DNA of 64,000 nucleotides from Lepturacanthus savala (Eukaryota; Chordata; Actinopteri; Scombriformes; Trichiuridae), in assembly GCA_030544235.1 (NCBI GenBank), contig JARUPU010000099.1:1-64000 (forward strand), read 5' to 3'. The notes beneath the pieces were generated by a model that was not told where the DNA came from, did not search any database, and saw nothing but the letters and a program-made list of their open reading frames with translations. A program made the position numbers and the translations under genes. Below, one piece after another: positions 36,801 through 48,912 of this stretch (its first letter is position 1; every line of letters begins with the position of its first letter).

Positions 36801-38576
36801 TATATCCCTCCCAGTGATTTTAAAGGTGCTGCAGCCCCGAAACCGAAAATCATATAGAAATTGGACCAATTCCTACACCCCCCAGTAAAGAATTTAGGGT
36901 TAGGGTTAGGGTTAGGGTTAGGGTTAGACTAGGGTTAGGGTTAGGCTCAGCGTTGGGGTATAGGGAACGAAACTACCAGGTATATCCCTCCCAGTGATTT
37001 TAAAGGTGCTGCAGCCCCGAAACCGAAAATCATATAGAAATTGAACCAATTCCTACACCCCCCAGTTAAGAATTTAGGGTTAGGGTTAGGGTTAGGGTTA
37101 GACTAGGGTTAGGGTTAGGCTCAGCTTTAGGGTATAGAGAACGAAACTACCAGGTATATCCCTCCCAGTGATTTTAAAGGTGCTGCAGCCCCGAAACCGA
37201 AAATCATATAGAAATTGAACCAATTCCTACACCCCCCAGTTAAGAATTTAGGGTTAGGGTTAGGGTTAGGGTTAGGGTTAGACTAGGGTTAGGGTTAGGC
37301 TCAGCTTTAGGGTATAGAGAACGAAACTACCAGGTATATCCCTCCCAGTGATTTTAAAGGTGCTGCAGCCCCGAAACCGAAAATCATATAGAAATTGAAC
37401 CAATTCCTACACCCCCCAGTTAAGAATTTAGGGTTAGGGTTAGGGTTAGGGTTAGACTAGGGTTAGGGTTAGGCTCAGCGTTGGGGTATAGGGAACGAAA
37501 CTACCAGGTATATCCCTCCCAGTGATTTTAAAGGTGCTGCGGCCCCGAAACCGAAAATCATATAGAAATTGAACCAATTCCTACACCCCCCAGTTAAGAA
37601 TTTAGGGTTAGGGTTAGGGTTAGGGTTAGGGTTAGACTAGGGTTAGGGTTAGGCTCAGCTTTAGGGTATAGAGAACGAAACTACCAGGTATATCCCTCCC
37701 AGTGATTTTAAAGGTGCTGCAGCCCCGAAACCGAAAATCATATAGAAATTGAACCAATTCCTACACCCCCCAGTTAAGAATTTAGGGTTAGGGTTAGGGT
37801 TAGGGTTAGGGTTAGACTAGGGTTAGGGTTAGGCTCAGCGTTGGGGTATAGGGAACGAAACTACCAGGTATATCCCTCCCAGTGATTTTAAAGGTGCTGC
37901 AGCCCCGAAACCGAAAATCATATAGAAATTGAACCAATTCCTACACCCCCCAGTTAAGAATTTAGGGTTAGGGTTAGGGTTAGGGTTAGACTAGGGTTAG
38001 GGTTAGGCTCAGCGTTGGGGTATAGGGAACGAAACTACCAGGTATATCCCTCCCAGTGATTTTAAAGGTGCTGCAGCCCCGAAACCGAAAATCATATAGA
38101 AATTGAACCAATTCCTACACCCCCCAGTTAAGAATTTAGGGTTAGGGTTAGGGTTAGACTAGGGTTAGGGTTAGGCTCAGCTTTAGGGTATAGAGAACGA
38201 AACTACCAGGTATATACCTCCCAGTGATTTTAAAGGTGCTGCAGCCCCGAAACCGAAAATCATATAGAAATTGAACCAATTCCTACACCCCCCAGTTAAG
38301 AATTTAGGGTTAGGGTTAGGGTTAGGGTTAGGGTTAGACTAGGGTTAGGGTTAGGCTCAGCGTTGGGGTATAGGGAACGAAACTACCAGGTATATCCCTC
38401 CCAGTGATTTTAAAGGTGCTGCAGCCCCGAAACCGAAAATCATATAGAAATTGAACCAATTCCTACACCCCCCAGTTAAGAATTCAGGGTTAGGGTTAGG
38501 GTTAGGGTTAGGGTTAGACTAGGGTTAGGCTCAGCTTTAGGGTATAGAGAACGAAACTACCAGGTATATCCCTCCC
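33850..38576 (+). repeat. Central higher-order repeat C4 (4,727 bp, 27 monomers)
   Basis: Monomer map: HL 33850; L5 34030; T4 34210; A5 34384; G4 34564; G4 34738; 4 34912; S4 35086; T2 35260; L5 35422; M 35602; 4 35776; S4 35950; NT3 36124; A4 36291; V 36465; v5 36633; pA5 36813; L4 36993; L5 37167; 4 37347; gL5 37521; 5 37701; 4 37881; L3 38055; 5 38223; EL5 38403. Its M-to-E part (2,975 bp) is the same length and order as that of C1 at 23336-26310. The T2 monomer is one of only three in the window with just two hexamers. Confidence 0.92.
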
Positions 38577-41389
38577 AGTGATTTTAAAGGTGCTGCAGCC
38601 CCGAAACCGAAAATCATATAGAAATTGAACCAATTCCTACACCCCCCAGTTAAGAATTTAGGGTTAGGGTTAGGGTTATGGTTAGACTAGGGTTAGGGTT
38701 AGGCTCAGCGTTGGGGTATAGGGAACGAAACTACCAGGTATATCCCTCCCAGTGATTTTAAAGGTGCTGCAGCCCCGAAACCGAAAATCATATAGAAATT
38801 GAACCAATTCCTACACCCCCCAGTTAAGAATTTAGGGTTAGGGTTAGGGTTAGGGTTAGACTAGGGTTAGGGTTAGGCTCAGCGTTGGGGTATAGGGAAC
38901 GAAACTACCAGGTATATCCCTCCCAGTGATTTTAAAGGTGCTGCAGCCCCGAAACCGAAAATCATATAGAAATTGAACCAATTCCTACACCCCCCAGTTA
39001 AGAATTTAGGGTTAGGGTTAGGGTTAGGGTTAGACTAGGGTTAGTGTTAGGCTCAGCGTTGGGGTATAGGGAACGAAACTACCAGGTATATCCCTCCCAG
39101 TGATTTTAAAGGTGCTGCAGCCCGAAACCGAAAATCATATAGAAATTGAACCAATTCCTATAACCCCCAGTTAAGAATTTAGGGTTAGGGTTAGGGTTAG
39201 ACTAGGGTTAGGGTTAGGCTCAGCGTTGGGGTATAGGGAACGAAACTACCAGGTATATCCCTCCCAGTGATTTTAAAGGTGCTGCAGCCCCGAAACCGAA
39301 AATCATATAGAAATTGAACCAATTCCTACACCCCCCAGTAAAGAATTTAGGGTTAGGGTTAGGGTTAGGGTTAGGGTTAGACTAGGGTTAGGGTTAGGCT
39401 CAGCGTTGGGGTATAGGGAACGAAACTACCAGGTATATCCCTCCCAGTGATTTTAAAGGTGCTGCAGCCCCGAAACCGAAAATCATATAGAAATTGAACC
39501 AATTCCTACACCCCCCAGTTAAGAATTTAGGGTTAGGTTTAGGGTTAGACTAGGGTCAGGGTTAGGCTCAGCGTTGGGGTATAGGGAATGAAACTACCAG
39601 GTATATCCCTCCCAGTGAATTTAAAGGTGCTGCAGCCCCGAAACCGAAAATCATATAGAAATTGAACCAATTCCTACACCCCCCAGTTAAGAATTTAGGG
39701 TTAGGGTTAGGGTTAGGGTTAGGGTTAGACTAGGGTTAGGGTTAGGCTCAGCGTTGGGGTATAGGGAACGAAACTACCAGGTATATCCCTCCCAGTGATT
39801 TTAAAGGTGCTGCAGCCCCGAAACCGAAAATCATATAGAAATTGGACCAATTCCTACACCCCCCAGTAAAGAATTTAGGGTTAGGGTTAGGGTTAGGGTT
39901 AGGGTTAGACTAGGGTTAGGGTTAGGCTCAGCTTTAGGGTATAGAGAACGAAACTACCAGGTATATCCCTCCCAGTGATTTTAAAGGTGCTGCAGCCCCG
40001 AAACCGAAAATCATATAGAAATTGAACCAATTCCTACACCCCCCAGTTAAGAATTTAGGGTTAGGGTTAGGGTTAGGGTTAGGGTTAGGGTTAGACTAGG
40101 GTTAGGGTTAGGCTCAGCTTTAGGGTATAGAGAACGAAACTACCAGGTATATCCCTCCCAGTGATTTTAAAGGTGCTGCAGCCCCGAAACCGAAAATCAT
40201 ATAGAAATTGAACCAATTCCTACACCCCCCAGTTAAGAATTTAGGGTTAGGGTTAGGGTTAGGGTTAGACTAGGGTTAGGGTTAGGCTCAGCGTTGGGGT
40301 ATAGGGAACGAAACTACCAGGTATATCCCTCCCAGTGATTTTAAAGGTGCTGCGGCCCCGAAACCGAAAATCATATAGAAATTGAACCAATTCCTACACC
40401 CCCCAGTTAAGAATTTAGGGTTAGGGTTAGGGTTAGGGTTAGGGTTAGACTAGGGTTAGGGTTAGGCTCAGCTTTAGGGTATAGAGAACGAAACTACCAG
40501 GTATATCCCTCCCAGTGATTTTAAAGGTGCTGCAGCCCCGAAACCGAAAATCATATAGAAATTGAACCAATTCCTACACCCCCCAGTTAAGAATTTAGGG
40601 TTAGGGTTAGGGTTAGGGTTAGGGTTAGACTAGGGTTAGGGTTAGGCTCAGCGTTGGGGTATAGGGAACGAAACTACCAGGTATATCCCTCCCAGTGATT
40701 TTAAAGGTGCTGCAGCCCCGAAACCGAAAATCATATAGAAATTGAACCAATTCCTACACCCCCCAGTTAAGAATTTAGGGTTAGGGTTAGGGTTAGGGTT
40801 AGACTAGGGTTAGGGTTAGGCTCAGCGTTGGGGTATAGGGAACGAAACTACCAGGTATATCCCTCCCAGTGATTTTAAAGGTGCTGCAGCCCCGAAACCG
40901 AAAATCATATAGAAATTGAACCAATTCCTACACCCCCCAGTTAAGAATTTAGGGTTAGGGTTAGGGTTAGACTAGGGTTAGGGTTAGGCTCAGCTTTAGG
41001 GTATAGAGAACGAAACTACCAGGTATATACCTCCCAGTGATTTTAAAGGTGCTGCAGCCCCGAAACCGAAAATCATATAGAAATTGAACCAATTCCTACA
41101 CCCCCCAGTTAAGAATTTAGGGTTAGGGTTAGGGTTAGGGTTAGGGTTAGACTAGGGTTAGGGTTAGGCTCAGCGTTGGGGTATAGGGAACGAAACTACC
41201 AGGTATATCCCTCCCAGTGATTTTAAAGGTGCTGCAGCCCCGAAACCGAAAATCATATAGAAATTGAACCAATTCCTACACCCCCCAGTTAAGAATTCAG
41301 GGTTAGGGTTAGGGTTAGGGTTAGGGTTAGACTAGGGTTAGGCTCAGCTTTAGGGTATAGAGAACGAAACTACCAGGTATATCCCTCCC
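38577..41389 (+). repeat. Central repeat C5 (2,813 bp, 16 monomers)
   Basis: Monomer map: M 38577; 4 38751; S4 38925; NT3 39099; A5 39266; V 39446; v5 39614; pAL5 39794; L6 39974; 4 40160; gL5 40334; 5 40514; 4 40694; L3 40868; 5 41036; EL5 41216. It matches C7 (43670-46482) in length, order and hexamer counts. The L6 monomer separates C5 and C7 from C1-C4, which have L5 at that place. Confidence 0.93.
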
Positions 41390-42793
41390 AGTGATTTTAA
41401 AGGTGCTGCAGCCCCGAAACCGAAAATCATATAGAAATTGAACCAATTCCTACACCCCCCAGTTAAGAATTTAGGTTTAGGGTTAGGGTTAGGGTTAGGG
41501 TTAGACTAGGGTTAGGGTTAGGCTCAGCTTTAGGGTATAGAGAACGAAACTACCAGGTATATCCCTCCCAGTGATTTTAAAGGTGCTGCAGCCCCGAAAC
41601 CGAAAATCATATAGAAATTGAACCAATTCCTACACCCCCCAGTTAAGAATTTAGGGTTAGGGTTAGGGTTAGGGTTAGGGTTAGACTAGGGTTAGGGTTA
41701 GGCTCAGCTTTAGGGTATAGAGAACGAAACTACCAGGTATATCCCTCCCAGTGATTTTAAAGGTGCTGCAGCCCCGAAACCGAAAATCATATAGAAATTG
41801 AACCAATTCCTACACCCCCCAGTTAAGAATTTAGGGTTAGGGTTAGGGTTAGGGTTAGGGTTAGACTAGGGTTAGGGTCAGGCTCAGCGTTGGGGTATAG
41901 GGAACGAAACTACCAGGTATATCCCTCCCAGTGATTTTAAAGGTGCTGCAGCCCCGAAACCGAAAATCACATAGAAATTGAACCAATTCCTACACCCCCC
42001 ATTTAAGAATTTAGGGTTAGGGTTAGGGTTAGGGTTAGACTAGGGTTAGGGTTAGGCTCAGCGTTGGGGTATAGGGAATGAAACTACCAGGTATATCCCT
42101 CCCAGTGATTTTAAAGGTGCTGCAGCCCCGAAACCGAAAATCATATAGAAATTGAACCAATTCCTACACCCCCCAGTTAAGAATTTAGGGTTAGGGTTAG
42201 GGTTAGACTAGGGTTAGGGTTAGGCTCAGCGTTGGGGTATAGGGAACGAAACTACCAGGTATATCCTTCCCAGTGATTTTAAAGGTGCTGCAGCCCCGAA
42301 ACCGAAAATCATATAGAAATTGAACCAATTCCTACACCCCCCAGTTAAGAATTTAGGGTTAGGGTTAGGGTTAGGGTTAGGGTTAGACTAGGGTTAGGGT
42401 TAGGCTCAGCGTTGGGGTATAGGGAACAAAACTACCAGGTATATACCTCCCAGTGATTTTAAAGGTGCTGCAGCCCCGAAACCGAAAATCATATAGAAAT
42501 TGAACCAATTCCTACACCCTCCAGTTAAGAATTTAGGGTTAGGGTTAGGGTTAGACTAGGGTTAGGGTTAGGCTCAGCTTTAGGGTATAGAGAACGAAAC
42601 TACCAGGTATATCCCTCCCAGTGATTATAAAGGTGCTGCAGCCCCGAAACCGAAAATCATATAGAAATTGAACCAATTCCTACACCCCCCAGTTAAGAAT
42701 TTAGGGTTAGGGTTAGGGTTAGGGTTAGACTAGGGTTAGGGTTAGGCTCAGCGTTGGGGTATAGGGAACGAAACTACCAGGTATATCCCTCCC
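38577..42793 (+). repeat. 4.2-kb block duplicated at 43670-47886
   Basis: Twenty-four monomers, M 38577 to i4 42620, are matched one for one in type and hexamer count by M 43670 to i4 47713 at a constant offset of 5,093 bp. This includes rare marks such as CACATAG, CATTTAAG, AACAAAAC, CCCTCCAG and GATTATA. Confidence 0.92.
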
Positions 42794-43669
42794 AGTGATT
42801 TTAAAGGTGCTGCAGCCCCGAAACCGAAAATCATATAGAAATTGAACCAATTCCTACACCCCCCAGTTAAGAATTTAGGGTTAGGGTTAGGGTTAGGGTT
42901 AGGGTTAGACTAGGGTTAGGGTTAGGCTCAGCGTTGGGGTATAGGGAACGAAACTACCAGGTATATCCCTCCCAGTGATTTTAAAGGTGCTGCAGCCCCG
43001 AAACCGAAAATCATATAGAAATTGAACCAATTCCTACACCCCCCAGTTAAGAATTTAGGGTTAGGGTTAGGGTTAGGGTTAGACTAGGGTTAGGGTTAGG
43101 CTCAGCGTTGGGGTATAGGGAACGAAACTACCAGGTATATCCCTCCCAGTGATTTTAAAGGTGCTGCAGCCCCGAAACCGAAAATCATATAGAAATTGAA
43201 CCAATTCCTACACCCCCCAGTTAAGAATTTAGGGTTAGGGTTAGGGTTAGACTAGGGTTAGGGTTAGGCTCAGCTTTAGGGTATAGAGAACGAAACTACC
43301 AGGTATATACCTCCCAGTGATTTTAAAGGTGCTGCAGCCCCGAAACCGAAAATCATATAGAAATTGAACCAATTCCTACACCCCCCAGTTAAGAATTTAG
43401 GGTTAGGGTTAGGGTTAGGGTTAGGGTTAGACTAGGGTTAGGGTTAGGCTCAGCGTTGGGGTATAGGGAACGAAACTACCAGGTATATCCCTCCCAGTGA
43501 TTTTAAAGGTGCTGCAGCCCCGAAACCGAAAATCATATAGAAATTGAACCAATTCCTACACCCCCCAGTTAAGAATTCAGGGTTAGGGTTAGGGTTAGGG
43601 TTAGGGTTAGACTAGGGTTAGGCTCAGCTTTAGGGTATAGAGAACGAAACTACCAGGTATATCCCTCCC
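41390..43669 (+). repeat. Central repeat C6 (2,280 bp, 13 monomers)
   Basis: Monomer map: HL 41390; L5 41570; k5 41750; c4 41930; 3 42104 (ending TCCTTCCC); 5 42272 (AACAAAAC, ending TATATACC); L3 42452 (CCCTCCAG); i4 42620; 5 42794; 4 42974; L3 43148 (ending TATATACC); 5 43316; EL5 43496. The k, c and i monomers appear only from here to about 51.4 kb. This unit introduces a variant set absent from the left two thirds of the window. Confidence 0.92.
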
Positions 43670-46482
43670 AGTGATTTTAAAGGTGCTGCAGCCCCGAAAC
43701 CGAAAATCATATAGAAATTGAACCAATTCCTACACCCCCCAGTTAAGAATTTAGGGTTAGGGTTAGGGTTATGGTTAGACTAGGGTTAGGGTTAGGCTCA
43801 GCGTTGGGGTATAGGGAACGAAACTACCAGGTATATCCCTCCCAGTGATTTTAAAGGTGCTGCAGCCCCGAAACCGAAAATCATATAGAAATTGAACCAA
43901 TTCCTACACCCCCCAGTTAAGAATTTAGGGTTAGGGTTAGGGTTAGGGTTAGACTAGGGTTAGGGTTAGGCTCAGCGTTGGGGTATAGGGAACGAAACTA
44001 CCAGGTATATCCCTCCCAGTGATTTTAAAGGTGCTGCAGCCCCGAAACCGAAAATCATATAGAAATTGAACCAATTCCTACACCCCCCAGTTAAGAATTT
44101 AGGGTTAGGGTTAGGGTTAGGGTTAGACTAGGGTTAGTGTTAGGCTCAGCGTTGGGGTATAGGGAACGAAACTACCAGGTATATCCCTCCCAGTGATTTT
44201 AAAGGTGCTGCAGCCCGAAACCGAAAATCATATAGAAATTGAACCAATTCCTATAACCCCCAGTTAAGAATTTAGGGTTAGGGTTAGGGTTAGACTAGGG
44301 TTAGGGTTAGGCTCAGCGTTGGGGTATAGGGAACGAAACTACCAGGTATATCCCTCCCAGTGATTTTAAAGGTGCTGCAGCCCCGAAACCGAAAATCATA
44401 TAGAAATTGAACCAATTCCTACACCCCCCAGTAAAGAATTTAGGGTTAGGGTTAGGGTTAGGGTTAGGGTTAGACTAGGGTTAGGGTTAGGCTCAGCGTT
44501 GGGGTATAGGGAACGAAACTACCAGGTATATCCCTCCCAGTGATTTTAAAGGTGCTGCAGCCCCGAAACCGAAAATCATATAGAAATTGAACCAATTCCT
44601 ACACCCCCCAGTTAAGAATTTAGGGTTAGGTTTAGGGTTAGACTAGGGTCAGGGTTAGGCTCAGCGTTGGGGTATAGGGAATGAAACTACCAGGTATATC
44701 CCTCCCAGTGAATTTAAAGGTGCTGCAGCCCCGAAACCGAAAATCATATAGAAATTGAACCAATTCCTACACCCCCCAGTTAAGAATTTAGGGTTAGGGT
44801 TAGGGTTAGGGTTAGGGTTAGACTAGGGTTAGGGTTAGGCTCAGCGTTGGGGTATAGGGAACGAAACTACCAGGTATATCCCTCCCAGTGATTTTAAAGG
44901 TGCTGCAGCCCCGAAACCGAAAATCATATAGAAATTGGACCAATTCCTACACCCCCCAGTAAAGAATTTAGGGTTAGGGTTAGGGTTAGGGTTAGGGTTA
45001 GACTAGGGTTAGGGTTAGGCTCAGCTTTAGGGTATAGAGAACGAAACTACCAGGTATATCCCTCCCAGTGATTTTAAAGGTGCTGCAGCCCCGAAACCGA
45101 AAATCATATAGAAATTGAACCAATTCCTACACCCCCCAGTTAAGAATTTAGGGTTAGGGTTAGGGTTAGGGTTAGGGTTAGGGTTAGACTAGGGTTAGGG
45201 TTAGGCTCAGCTTTAGGGTATAGAGAACGAAACTACCAGGTATATCCCTCCCAGTGATTTTAAAGGTGCTGCAGCCCCGAAACCGAAAATCATATAGAAA
45301 TTGAACCAATTCCTACACCCCCCAGTTAAGAATTTAGGGTTAGGGTTAGGGTTAGGGTTAGACTAGGGTTAGGGTTAGGCTCAGCGTTGGGGTATAGGGA
45401 ACGAAACTACCAGGTATATCCCTCCCAGTGATTTTAAAGGTGCTGCGGCCCCGAAACCGAAAATCATATAGAAATTGAACCAATTCCTACACCCCCCAGT
45501 TAAGAATTTAGGGTTAGGGTTAGGGTTAGGGTTAGGGTTAGACTAGGGTTAGGGTTAGGCTCAGCTTTAGGGTATAGAGAACGAAACTACCAGGTATATC
45601 CCTCCCAGTGATTTTAAAGGTGCTGCAGCCCCGAAACCGAAAATCATATAGAAATTGAACCAATTCCTACACCCCCCAGTTAAGAATTTAGGGTTAGGGT
45701 TAGGGTTAGGGTTAGGGTTAGACTAGGGTTAGGGTTAGGCTCAGCGTTGGGGTATAGGGAACGAAACTACCAGGTATATCCCTCCCAGTGATTTTAAAGG
45801 TGCTGCAGCCCCGAAACCGAAAATCATATAGAAATTGAACCAATTCCTACACCCCCCAGTTAAGAATTTAGGGTTAGGGTTAGGGTTAGGGTTAGACTAG
45901 GGTTAGGGTTAGGCTCAGCGTTGGGGTATAGGGAACGAAACTACCAGGTATATCCCTCCCAGTGATTTTAAAGGTGCTGCAGCCCCGAAACCGAAAATCA
46001 TATAGAAATTGAACCAATTCCTACACCCCCCAGTTAAGAATTTAGGGTTAGGGTTAGGGTTAGACTAGGGTTAGGGTTAGGCTCAGCTTTAGGGTATAGA
46101 GAACGAAACTACCAGGTATATACCTCCCAGTGATTTTAAAGGTGCTGCAGCCCCGAAACCGAAAATCATATAGAAATTGAACCAATTCCTACACCCCCCA
46201 GTTAAGAATTTAGGGTTAGGGTTAGGGTTAGGGTTAGGGTTAGACTAGGGTTAGGGTTAGGCTCAGCGTTGGGGTATAGGGAACGAAACTACCAGGTATA
46301 TCCCTCCCAGTGATTTTAAAGGTGCTGCAGCCCCGAAACCGAAAATCATATAGAAATTGAACCAATTCCTACACCCCCCAGTTAAGAATTCAGGGTTAGG
46401 GTTAGGGTTAGGGTTAGGGTTAGACTAGGGTTAGGCTCAGCTTTAGGGTATAGAGAACGAAACTACCAGGTATATCCCTCCC
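43670..46482 (+). repeat. Central repeat C7 (2,813 bp, 16 monomers)
   Basis: Monomer map: M 43670; 4 43844; S4 44018; NT3 44192; A5 44359; V 44539; v5 44707; pAL5 44887; L6 45067; 4 45253; gL5 45427; 5 45607; 4 45787; L3 45961; 5 46129; EL5 46309. It is a copy of C5 displaced by 5,093 bp. The match carries on into C8 as far as about 47886. Confidence 0.93.
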
Positions 46483-48912
46483 AGTGATTTTAAAGGTGCT
46501 GCAGCCCCGAAACCGAAAATCATATAGAAATTGAACCAATTCCTACACCCCCCAGTTAAGAATTTAGGTTTAGGGTTAGGGTTAGGGTTAGGGTTAGACT
46601 AGGGTTAGGGTTAGGCTCAGCTTTAGGGTATAGAGAACGAAACTACCAGGTATATCCCTCCCAGTGATTTTAAAGGTGCTGCAGCCCCGAAACCGAAAAT
46701 CATATAGAAATTGAACCAATTCCTACACCCCCCAGTTAAGAATTTAGGGTTAGGGTTAGGGTTAGGGTTAGGGTTAGACTAGGGTTAGGGTTAGGCTCAG
46801 CTTTAGGGTATAGAGAACGAAACTACCAGGTATATCCCTCCCAGTGATTTTAAAGGTGCTGCAGCCCCGAAACCGAAAATCATATAGAAATTGAACCAAT
46901 TCCTACACCCCCCAGTTAAGAATTTAGGGTTAGGGTTAGGGTTAGGGTTAGGGTTAGACTAGGGTTAGGGTCAGGCTCAGCGTTGGGGTATAGGGAACGA
47001 AACTACCAGGTATATCCCTCCCAGTGATTTTAAAGGTGCTGCAGCCCCGAAACCGAAAATCACATAGAAATTGAACCAATTCCTACACCCCCCATTTAAG
47101 AATTTAGGGTTAGGGTTAGGGTTAGGGTTAGACTAGGGTTAGGGTTAGGCTCAGCGTTGGGGTATAGGGAATGAAACTACCAGGTATATCCCTCCCAGTG
47201 ATTTTAAAGGTGCTGCAGCCCCGAAACCGAAAATCATATAGAAATTGAACCAATTCCTACACCCCCCAGTTAAGAATTTAGGGTTAGGGTTAGGGTTAGA
47301 CTAGGGTTAGGGTTAGGCTCAGCGTTGGGGTATAGGGAACGAAACTACCAGGTATATCCTTCCCAGTGATTTTAAAGGTGCTGCAGCCCCGAAACCGAAA
47401 ATCATATAGAAATTGAACCAATTCCTACACCCCCCAGTTAAGAATTTAGGGTTAGGGTTAGGGTTAGGGTTAGGGTTAGACTAGGGTTAGGGTTAGGCTC
47501 AGCGTTGGGGTATAGGGAACAAAACTACCAGGTATATACCTCCCAGTGATTTTAAAGGTGCTGCAGCCCCGAAACCGAAAATCATATAGAAATTGAACCA
47601 ATTCCTACACCCTCCAGTTAAGAATTTAGGGTTAGGGTTAGGGTTAGACTAGGGTTAGGGTTAGGCTCAGCTTTAGGGTATAGAGAACGAAACTACCAGG
47701 TATATCCCTCCCAGTGATTATAAAGGTGCTGCAGCCCCGAAACCGAAAATCATATAGAAATTGAACCAATTCCTACACCCCCCAGTTAAGAATTTAGGGT
47801 TAGGGTTAGGGTTAGGGTTAGACTAGGGTTAGGGTTAGGCTCAGCGTTGGGGTATAGGGAACGAAACTACCAGGTATATCCCTCCCAGTGATTTTAAAGG
47901 TGCTGCAGCCCCGAAACCGAAAATCATATAGAAATTGAACCAATTCCTACACCCCCCAGTTAAGAATTTAGGGTTAGGGTTAGGGTTAGGGTTAGACTAG
48001 GGTTAGGGTTAGGCTCAGCGTTGGGGTATAGGGAACGAAACTACCAGGTATATCCCTCCCAGTGATTTTAAAGGTGCTGCAGCCCCGAAACCGAAAATCA
48101 TATAGAAATTGAACCAATTCCTACAGCCCCCAGTTAAGAATTTAGGGTTAGGGTTAGGGTTAGACTAGGGTTAGGGTTAGGCTCAGCGTTGGGGTATAGG
48201 GAACGAAACTACCAGGTATATCCCTCCCAGTGATTTTAAAGGTGCTGCAGCCCCGAAACCGAAAATCATATAGAAATTGAACCAATTCCTACACCCCCCA
48301 GTTAAGAATTTAGGGTTAGGGTTAGGGTTAGGGTCAGGGTTAGACTAGGGTTAGGCTCAGCTTTAGGGTATAGAGAACGAAACTACCAGGTATATACCTC
48401 CCAGTGATTTTAAAGGTGCTGCAGCCCCGAAACCGAAAATCATATAGAAATTGAACCAATTCCTACACCCCCCAGTTAAGAATTTAGGGTTAGGGTTAGG
48501 GTTAGGGTTAGACTAGGGTTAGGGTTAGGCTCAGCGTTGGGGTATAGGGAACGAAACTACCAGGTATATCCCTCCCAGTGATTTTAAAGGTGCTGCAGCC
48601 CCGAAACCGAAAATCATATAGAAATTGAACCAATTCCTACACCCCCCAGTTAAGAATTTAGGGTTAGGGTTAGGGTTAGACTAGGGTTAGGGTTAGGCTC
48701 AGCGTTGGGGTATAGGGAACGAAACTACCAGGTATATCCCTCCCAGTGATTTTAAAGGTGCTGCAGCCCCGAAACCGAAAATCATATAGAAATTGAACCA
48801 ATTCCTACACCCCCCAGTTAAGAATTCAGGGTTAGGGTTAGGGTTAGGGTTAGACTAGGGTTAGGCTCAGCTTTAGGGTATAGAGAACGAAACTACCAGG
48901 TATATCCCTCCC
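46483..48912 (+). repeat. Central repeat C8 (2,430 bp, 14 monomers)
   Basis: Monomer map: HL 46483; L5 46663; k5 46843; c4 47023; 3 47197 (TCCTTCCC); 5 47365 (AACAAAAC); L3 47545 (CCCTCCAG); i4 47713; 4 47887; o3 48061; R short L 48229 (ending TATATACC); 4 48403; 3 48577; E short L 48745 (n=4). The first eight monomers match C6 at an offset of exactly 5,093 bp; then the two diverge. The o3-R-4 trio at 48061-48576 recurs at 51715-52230. Confidence 0.9.
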
